From contig CAZIDG010000078.1 of NCBI GenBank assembly GCA_964538065.1, forward strand, positions 1-19,580: 19,580 nt of DNA. The letters run 5' to 3'. The notes under the pieces were generated by a model. It was not told the DNA's origin. It searched no databases and worked only from the letters and a program-made list of their open reading frames with translations. Position numbers and translations under genes: made by a program. This document shows, one piece after another, positions 15,115 to 19,580 of this stretch (position 1 is its first letter; each line of letters starts with the position of its first letter). The stretch comes from G963664225 sp964538065 (GTDB lineage Bacteria; Verrucomicrobiota; Verrucomicrobiia; Limisphaerales; UBA1319).

Positions 15115-16458
15115 TCAGACGGTATTGGCCTGCGTATTTTGCTTTGGTTGCGAGATCACGCGTAAATGTTTTGTAGTAAGAGGATTAATAGCAATGGAAG
15201 CAAGACAAAGGAGTGGACTGACGTACGTGGATAAATAGTTGAATGGACTGGACGCCAATATAAGAATATTGATGATACCGTTGACCAAAATCATGGCACG
15301 CAACGAGGACTGCAGCTTCCAGGCACCCAAATCCAATAGAAAGGCAATGCCGCAAACAACCGCTGAAACCATCATCACACCCACATAGCCGAAGCCAGTA
15401 TAGGCCACCGTGAGGAATGATACATTGGCGTTATACCGAGCGCCAGATATGACATAGGAAACGTCGGCAAAAGTAATACCGGCTCTATCTGTTTGATGGA
15501 CAGTACCCATGCTGAACATTTCTGAAAGACCGCGGAATGGAAAGTAATCTGGGAACAACTCGTAGTACCAACTGGCCATGCCAGCAGGAATGACAAAAAC
15601 ACGATATCCAAAAAACGATAGGGAATCCGCCATTTCCATACTGTCGGCCACCATATAGACCGAACTGGATACAACCATCATGATTAGTACTGCCAGGATA
15701 AAAATCCATACATACCTTGGAGCCAGGAATTTGTTCTCAATAGCATGGCTATACTTTATCAGGAACCATAACATCGTGGGAATCAACACCATGTTGATGA
15801 GCATGCTCCTCTGGGAAAAAACCAGCGACTGAAGGGCGATAAGAAAAACAGCCAACAAAACAATGATGCCGTATTGATATTTTTTTCGTTGCACCACGAA
15901 ATACATGGCCGGGGTCATCGCCAGTGGAAGAAAAATGCCCATGGACATGCCGGAACCTCCCACTCCGCGACCTGTTTCTTGGATCAATGTTTCGTACACT
16001 TCTCCACGAGCCTGGTAGTGCGCTTTCTGGCTTTCGGAAGACTGCAAAACGACTCCCACATATTGCATCCCCTCACCCAGAATGAGAAATCGAAGTGACA
16101 GAGCTACTCCGGCCATCAACATGAAGACCATGAAGAGTTTAAGTCGTGCATCGAGTCCCCCATCAAGCTCATTTGTAACATCCGGTTGGCGCGACAAGTA
16201 GAACAAATAAGCACCGGAAACCAACATGAATAACCCCATGGTGATATAGGCTCGCATGGACACTTCAAATGTATCAATAAACATGCTGGAAGTGTCTGTC
16301 ATGGATAAAAACGGCACGGCAATACCATTGGTTAACACCATCAGTATGCCCAGCATTGCCAACAATAATAATCGTTTGGAACGCCGCATGACCCACCAGG
16401 CAAACAGCAGATAGGCCAGGCAAAAAGCCAAATATATCGATCCAAAAAACCAGTCCAT
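15115..16458 (-). CDS. Wzy-like oligosaccharide repeat-unit polymerase
   Basis: Polytopic inner-membrane protein of 447 aa with about 11-12 hydrophobic segments, starting with a membrane segment (MDWFFGSIYLAFCLAYLLFAWWV). Length, topology and the large periplasmic region in the second half (about 280-345, with YRVFVIPAGMASWYYELFPDYFPFRG) are those of O-antigen/repeat-unit polymerases (Wzy, oligosaccharide repeat unit polymerase family). Other marks are VFSQRSMLINMVLI (213-226) and FLTVAYTGFGYVGVMMVSAVVCGI (348-371), the latter similar to the family's conserved late A-x-x-G-x-x-G segment. Wzy joins flipped undecaprenyl-linked repeat units at the periplasmic face. It is the first gene of the minus-strand operon and visibly more AT-rich than the glycosyltransferase genes downstream, as is common for Wzy. 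Function is assigned from topology and context, since Wzy sequences are poorly conserved. Confidence 0.8.
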   Translation of the reverse strand: MDWFFGSIYLAFCLAYLLFAWWVMRRSKRLLLLAMLGILMVLTNGIAVPFLSMTDTSSMFIDTFEVSMRAYITMGLFMLVSGAYLFYLSRQPDVTNELDGGLDARLKLFMVFMLMAGVALSLRFLILGEGMQYVGVVLQSSESQKAHYQARGEVYETLIQETGRGVGGSGMSMGIFLPLAMTPAMYFVVQRKKYQYGIIVLLAVFLIALQSLVFSQRSMLINMVLIPTMLWFLIKYSHAIENKFLAPRYVWIFILAVLIMMVVSSSVYMVADSMEMADSLSFFGYRVFVIPAGMASWYYELFPDYFPFRGLSEMFSMGTVHQTDRAGITFADVSYVISGARYNANVSFLTVAYTGFGYVGVMMVSAVVCGIAFLLDLGAWKLQSSLRAMILVNGIINILILASSPFNYLSTYVSPLLCLASIAINPLTTKHLRVISQPKQNTQANTV

Positions 16459-16567
16459 ATTACACTTTGAAATCCATGCCGTCCCCAGACATCACGACTT
16501 GCCACAATCGGCCAGCGCTTCGCAACCTTGCACCAACCGGTCCTTCAATCCCCATGGTCCTTCCTGA

Positions 16568-16595
16568 AGTATGCGCATTGAATGATATGGTTCAA
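16568..16595 (-). promoter_or_regulatory. Possible promoter of the polysaccharide operon
   Basis: On the minus strand TTGAAC (16595-16590) and CATACT (16573-16568) are separated by 16 bp, each matching 4 of 6 consensus bases. It would give a leader of about 100 nt before the Wzy-like gene. The 223-bp region 16459-16681 otherwise holds no credible gene. The -35 lies in a small inverted repeat (TTGAA and TTCAA, 16579-16595) that could be an operator. Weak evidence only. Confidence 0.28.
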
Positions 16596-16670
16596 ATTAA
16601 AAAGATCGCCTGTTCAGCAACACGCCGGAACAACTGCCTGTCACAATATCGCCACGAACCATCAAACCCA

Positions 16671-16676
16671 TATAAA
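16671..16676 (+). promoter_or_regulatory. Possible -10 box upstream of the flippase
   Basis: A TATAAA hexamer lies 6-11 bp before the ATG at 16682. No good -35 is found 16-18 bp upstream. If it is a real -10 element, transcription would begin at or just inside the annotated start, implying a leaderless mRNA or a later start such as GTG at 16757. Confidence 0.2.
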
Positions 16677-16681
16677 AGGGG

Positions 16682-18052
16682 ATGAAAAAAGTTGCAGCCC
16701 CCCACATTCTTCTCCACGATGGTTCACGGTATGTTCCTGGAAATCCAAGTGTTATCGTGAACAACAAGTGGGATTTTCTTCTGCCTCATAAATTGAGGAC
16801 CAGCCGTTTTGCGAAGGATGCCATCTACCTCACAGCAGGCACCGCCGTCGCTCAGTCCCTTAGCATCCTCCTTGCTCCAGTGCTTTCCAGGCTATATGCA
16901 CCTGAGGATTTTGGTCTGTTTGGTCTGTATGCAGCAATGGTACTGGTTTTAGGCACTATTGGGGGCGGGCGCTATGAAATGGCCATCCAACTGCCCAAAA
17001 GTCACCACACCAGCAGAGATGTTGCCCACCTAGCTATAGGATTGTCCATATGGAGCAGTCTATGGCTCATTCTGCTCATGGTATGGGCATCAAAAAGCAT
17101 TGCAGCATTGCTGGATATACCTAAAGCGAGGCTGTTGCTGTACCTGGTGCCATTTGGCGCCGCCATGTTCGTGATTTATGGCGCTTTAAGGTTTTACCGC
17201 ATGCGACTGGGCCAATTTAAAAAGGTGGGGCTTAATACCATGATGCGTGCCGTCACCGGTTACACCGCGAACATCCTCGGAGGACTCATCCTCGGACCTT
17301 CCGGATTGATGCTCTCGAGCGGCAATGCGCTATCGGAAGCCATTGGTAACCAAGGCCTATGGCCAAAGGAATGGCGCGTGCAAAGGTCGGGTTCCTGGAG
17401 AAAAACATGGATCCGTTGCAATGCCGTCTTCAATCGCTATTGGGCATTGTGTCGCGTCCTTATTTTCTCTCATTTCATTAGTGCCATTTACCTGCGAGCA
17501 CCCATTTTGGGAATTGGATGGTTGTATGGCGCTCATACATTGGGACAGTATGTTCTCGCTGAGCGTTTTACTTTGTTGCCCGCCACGCTAATCGCCACCT
17601 CGGTCGGGGAAGTATACCGTCAACGAGCAACTGTTGAATGGCAGCAAAAGGGTAATTTCCGCCCTCTTATGGTTAAAACCACCTGGTGGCTCCTGCTCGG
17701 TGGTATCGTCCCCTATGGCCTGGGTATTCTCCTCGCCCCCACTATTATTCCATGGTTCCTGGGTGCAAATTGGCGTCCTGCCGGCGACATAGCAACCATT
17801 CTCCTTATATGGGGGTTTGCGGGCTTCATATCCAATCCCGTGGATAAGGCCTCGCTTATCGTGGGAGCGAAGACCTATATGGCCGTCTGGCAATGCCTCC
17901 GATGCACCATGGAACTGTCTGCTTTGTTCATCGCCTGGCGTTTTAACCTTCCGCTAACCAGTTACTTATACATGCTGACAGTTTCACGCATACTGGCCTA
18001 CGCTTTGGACTGGGTAGTGGGCTACAAGATCAGCAAACGCTTGCCCGCATAA
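16682..18052 (+). CDS. Wzx-like polysaccharide flippase
   Basis: Inner-membrane MOP-superfamily transporter of up to 456 aa that would flip undecaprenyl-linked repeat units to the periplasm. The N-terminal signature is clear: FAKDAIYLTAGTAVAQSLSILLAPVLSRLYAPEDFGLFGLYAAMVLVL, then GGGRYEMAIQLP (about 43-105), as in Polysacc_synt/RfbX-type flippases. About 10-12 hydrophobic segments follow, with the mid-protein GAHTLGQYVLAERFTLLPATLIATSVGEVYRQRA typical of the second half of Wzx. The first about 25-30 residues are hydrophilic and not part of the usual fold. A GTG start at 16757 (VNNKWDFLLPHK) is a reasonable alternative. At the ATG, AGGGG directly abuts the start codon, too close for a normal ribosome-binding site. 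Divergent from the operon and convergent with the next gene; more AT-rich than the glycosyltransferases. Confidence 0.88.
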   Translation: MKKVAAPHILLHDGSRYVPGNPSVIVNNKWDFLLPHKLRTSRFAKDAIYLTAGTAVAQSLSILLAPVLSRLYAPEDFGLFGLYAAMVLVLGTIGGGRYEMAIQLPKSHHTSRDVAHLAIGLSIWSSLWLILLMVWASKSIAALLDIPKARLLLYLVPFGAAMFVIYGALRFYRMRLGQFKKVGLNTMMRAVTGYTANILGGLILGPSGLMLSSGNALSEAIGNQGLWPKEWRVQRSGSWRKTWIRCNAVFNRYWALCRVLIFSHFISAIYLRAPILGIGWLYGAHTLGQYVLAERFTLLPATLIATSVGEVYRQRATVEWQQKGNFRPLMVKTTWWLLLGGIVPYGLGILLAPTIIPWFLGANWRPAGDIATILLIWGFAGFISNPVDKASLIVGAKTYMAVWQCLRCTMELSALFIAWRFNLPLTSYLYMLTVSRILAYALDWVVGYKISKRLPA

Positions 18053-18096
18053 AAAGGACTTTCAGGACTGAATGGGGCGATGAGCTTAGGATGGGT

Positions 18097-18110
18097 AACG
18101 ATATATCGTT
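18097..18110. repeat. 14-bp perfect palindrome in the convergent gap
   Basis: AACGATATATCGTT is a perfect 14-bp palindrome between the flippase stop and the end of the membrane-protein gene. It has no loop and no T tract, so it is a poor terminator candidate; a protein-binding site or chance are the alternatives. The rest of the 103-bp gap (18053-18155) shows nothing else clear. Confidence 0.5.
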
Positions 18111-18155
18111 TCATCTGGTTGTTCATCCTCCGTGGCGTTACATTCCGCCCTCCCC

Positions 18156-19580
18156 TTAGGGTAGCACCCTTACGTGATAGGCGCAGATGTTTTCCGCCTT
18201 TCCTTGATTGAATGGATTGCGTGCTGCCACAGGGAAAACTCCTGATGGAGCCCATTCACGCACCACTTCGAATCCTAATTGTTTGAACTTATTTGTTACA
18301 GCGGGCGGCCCAACCAATGTGTTGACCCCGCCGGCACGCGCGAGAACACGAAGCCTTTGCAATTGATCGGGATCGTTCCAATTCGCATGTTGGAACAGCA
18401 CATAGGGGACAAAGGGCCGTGGCATGAAATAGTTGCCATTATTCGAAGCGACAATGACGGCCTCGGGGGGCAGCACGTGATCAAGCCATTTGCAGATCGC
18501 ATACCCATGACTGCACCGGGTCATCACCTTGTCCCTGCCTTCGCGAGTGAAAATGCCGGGGCCCAGCAACCACAAGCTGGCCAGGGCCACAGCCAGTGTG
18601 AGAAATGTTTGAAGCCAGACAACGCCCATCTGCCAGCGCTGCATGCGCACTCGAGGGCTGGCCAAAAGCGCGATCAGGAGCACGCCGTAAACCTCCACGA
18701 AAAAACGGGCGCTTTTTTGTCCCAGTAAAACCATGGTGATAACTTGCACCACGGCAAGCAAAACCAGAAACCGGCCAGTTCTGGATAACCGCCGTGGATC
18801 AAACAGGGCAACGACAACGCCGATTCCCATAACGGTACAAATCGCCCCGCCTGAGGCGGGAATCACCAACCCCAGTGGAAACCAGAAATGATTATCCTGA
18901 TAGCTTCGGACGAAGTGAGCCAGATTCACCATGAATGGATTCGGACAGGATTTGAACGCCTCCAACATGGGGGGTAGTGGATCTCCATAGATGACAAGAT
19001 TCCATGCATGAAACGGCAACGCCACCACCCCATAAACCAGAATCATTTTCAGAAAACTGGACAGCGCCTCACCTCGCCGCCAACTGCAATAGAGCCAGAA
19101 CATTCCCAGGATGCCGGCCGTCAACACAAAGGAATGCTTGCATATCACCGCGAAGCACAGGCAGACAAATGCCAGCATTTCCACAGAATGCATCGACCTT
19201 CGTTGAAAACGCACCAGCAGCATCGCGGCCACACACACCGCCACCGCTGGCAATAATTGAACCTTCTGAGTCGGCACCAGGAACAGCATCAGGGGCATGG
19301 ATGCAAACGCCAGCGCCACACCCAACCTCTTCCAGCGCCGCGCAGGAAAAACGAGGATGTTGATCAGCAGGATGGCCAGGGCCAGCCACTGCAACGCCGC
19401 CCCCACCGTTTCCACACCCGCACTAAGACCCAGAAGATTCAGATGCTCGCCTGCCCCCATCATGCGCATGACAGGCCAGTCCGGCCTGGGCACCAGGCCA
19501 TGATGCCTGAGAATGTCCAGCGGCGCAGCCAGGTGATATGAAATAGTGTCCGCATCGCTTGGGGGTGTCATCGCCAAAAA
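18156..19580 (-). CDS. ArnT/GT39-like polytopic membrane protein, 5' end outside window
   Basis: The frame is open through the right edge, so the N terminus is missing; at least 473 residues are visible. The first seen part, SDADTISYHLAAPLDILRHHGL, resembles the first periplasmic loop of GT-C/ArnT-like proteins, where an acidic pair and YHL..P precede the second helix. About nine hydrophobic segments follow. PFHAWNLVIYGDPLPPML (188-205, from the edge) is like the P-W-x-x-N...G-x-P-x-P motif of these proteins, and GQKSARFFVEVY (286-297) is a later conserved-looking loop. The last about 125 residues (after GIFTREGRDK) form a soluble, probably periplasmic domain. A polyprenyl-phosphate-sugar-dependent glycosyltransferase is possible, but no substrate or exact family can be named. 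A short hairpin (AGGGT/ACCCT, 18158-18170) overlaps the stop codon; it is too weak to call a terminator. Confidence 0.75.
   Translation of the reverse strand, partial: FLAMTPPSDADTISYHLAAPLDILRHHGLVPRPDWPVMRMMGAGEHLNLLGLSAGVETVGAALQWLALAILLINILVFPARRWKRLGVALAFASMPLMLFLVPTQKVQLLPAVAVCVAAMLLVRFQRRSMHSVEMLAFVCLCFAVICKHSFVLTAGILGMFWLYCSWRRGEALSSFLKMILVYGVVALPFHAWNLVIYGDPLPPMLEAFKSCPNPFMVNLAHFVRSYQDNHFWFPLGLVIPASGGAICTVMGIGVVVALFDPRRLSRTGRFLVLLAVVQVITMVLLGQKSARFFVEVYGVLLIALLASPRVRMQRWQMGVVWLQTFLTLAVALASLWLLGPGIFTREGRDKVMTRCSHGYAICKWLDHVLPPEAVIVASNNGNYFMPRPFVPYVLFQHANWNDPDQLQRLRVLARAGGVNTLVGPPAVTNKFKQLGFEVVREWAPSGVFPVAARNPFNQGKAENICAYHVRVLP

Noticed and set aside
16467..16685. Small 72-codon plus-strand frame in the divergent region
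   Set aside because: No ribosome-binding site or protein features, and it occupies the likely control region between the operon and the flippase.
18158..18170. Hairpin AGGGT-AGC-ACCCT as terminator of the right-edge gene
   Set aside because: Only a 5-bp stem, overlapping the stop codon, with no T tract after it.

Overview
The window reads as a chromosomal segment of a GC-rich Gram-negative bacterium. The best guess is the Verrucomicrobiota (PVC group). Three things suggest this: a LacI-type sensor fused to an AraC helix-turn-helix as the sugar regulator, mostly absent or poor Shine-Dalgarno motifs, and a surface-polysaccharide membrane protein of a style I associate with PVC and related phyla. 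Only the family assignments rest on sequence; the phylum is inference. I see no tRNA, rRNA, insertion sequence, CRISPR array or phage gene.

Left part (1-3226): a divergent L-fucose catabolic pair. fucI (L-fucose isomerase) lies on the minus strand and ends at a clear hairpin terminator. A XylR-type regulator lies on the plus strand. The 134-bp gap between them holds a good sigma70-like promoter for the regulator and a weaker one facing fucI, with overlapping -10 boxes.

Middle part (3329-16458): a surface polysaccharide locus. An O-antigen-ligase-like membrane protein (plus strand) runs tail-to-tail into the end of a ten-gene minus-strand operon. In transcription order the operon is: Wzy-like polymerase, CatB-type O-acetyltransferase, GT4, second polymerase-like membrane protein, GT4, asparagine-synthase-like amidotransferase, GT4, WcaF-like acetyltransferase, GT2 and WcaI-like GT4. 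The last five genes are joined by four successive ATGA stop/start overlaps, which argues for translational coupling. A Wzx-like flippase is divergent from the operon across a 223-bp control region.

Right part (18156-19580): an ArnT/GT39-like polytopic membrane protein, convergent with the flippase and cut by the window edge.

Together the genes describe Wzx/Wzy-dependent assembly. Five cytoplasmic glycosyltransferases build a repeat unit, two acetyltransferases and probably an amidotransferase decorate it, a flippase moves it across the inner membrane, and membrane polymerase or ligase proteins extend or attach it. The priming glycosyl-phosphate transferase, nucleotide-sugar synthesis genes, chain-length regulator and outer-membrane exporter are not in the window. 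I found no clear candidate for an entirely new system. The most interesting points are the three different polymerase/ligase-type proteins in one locus, the amidotransferase inside the coupled block, and the control regions.
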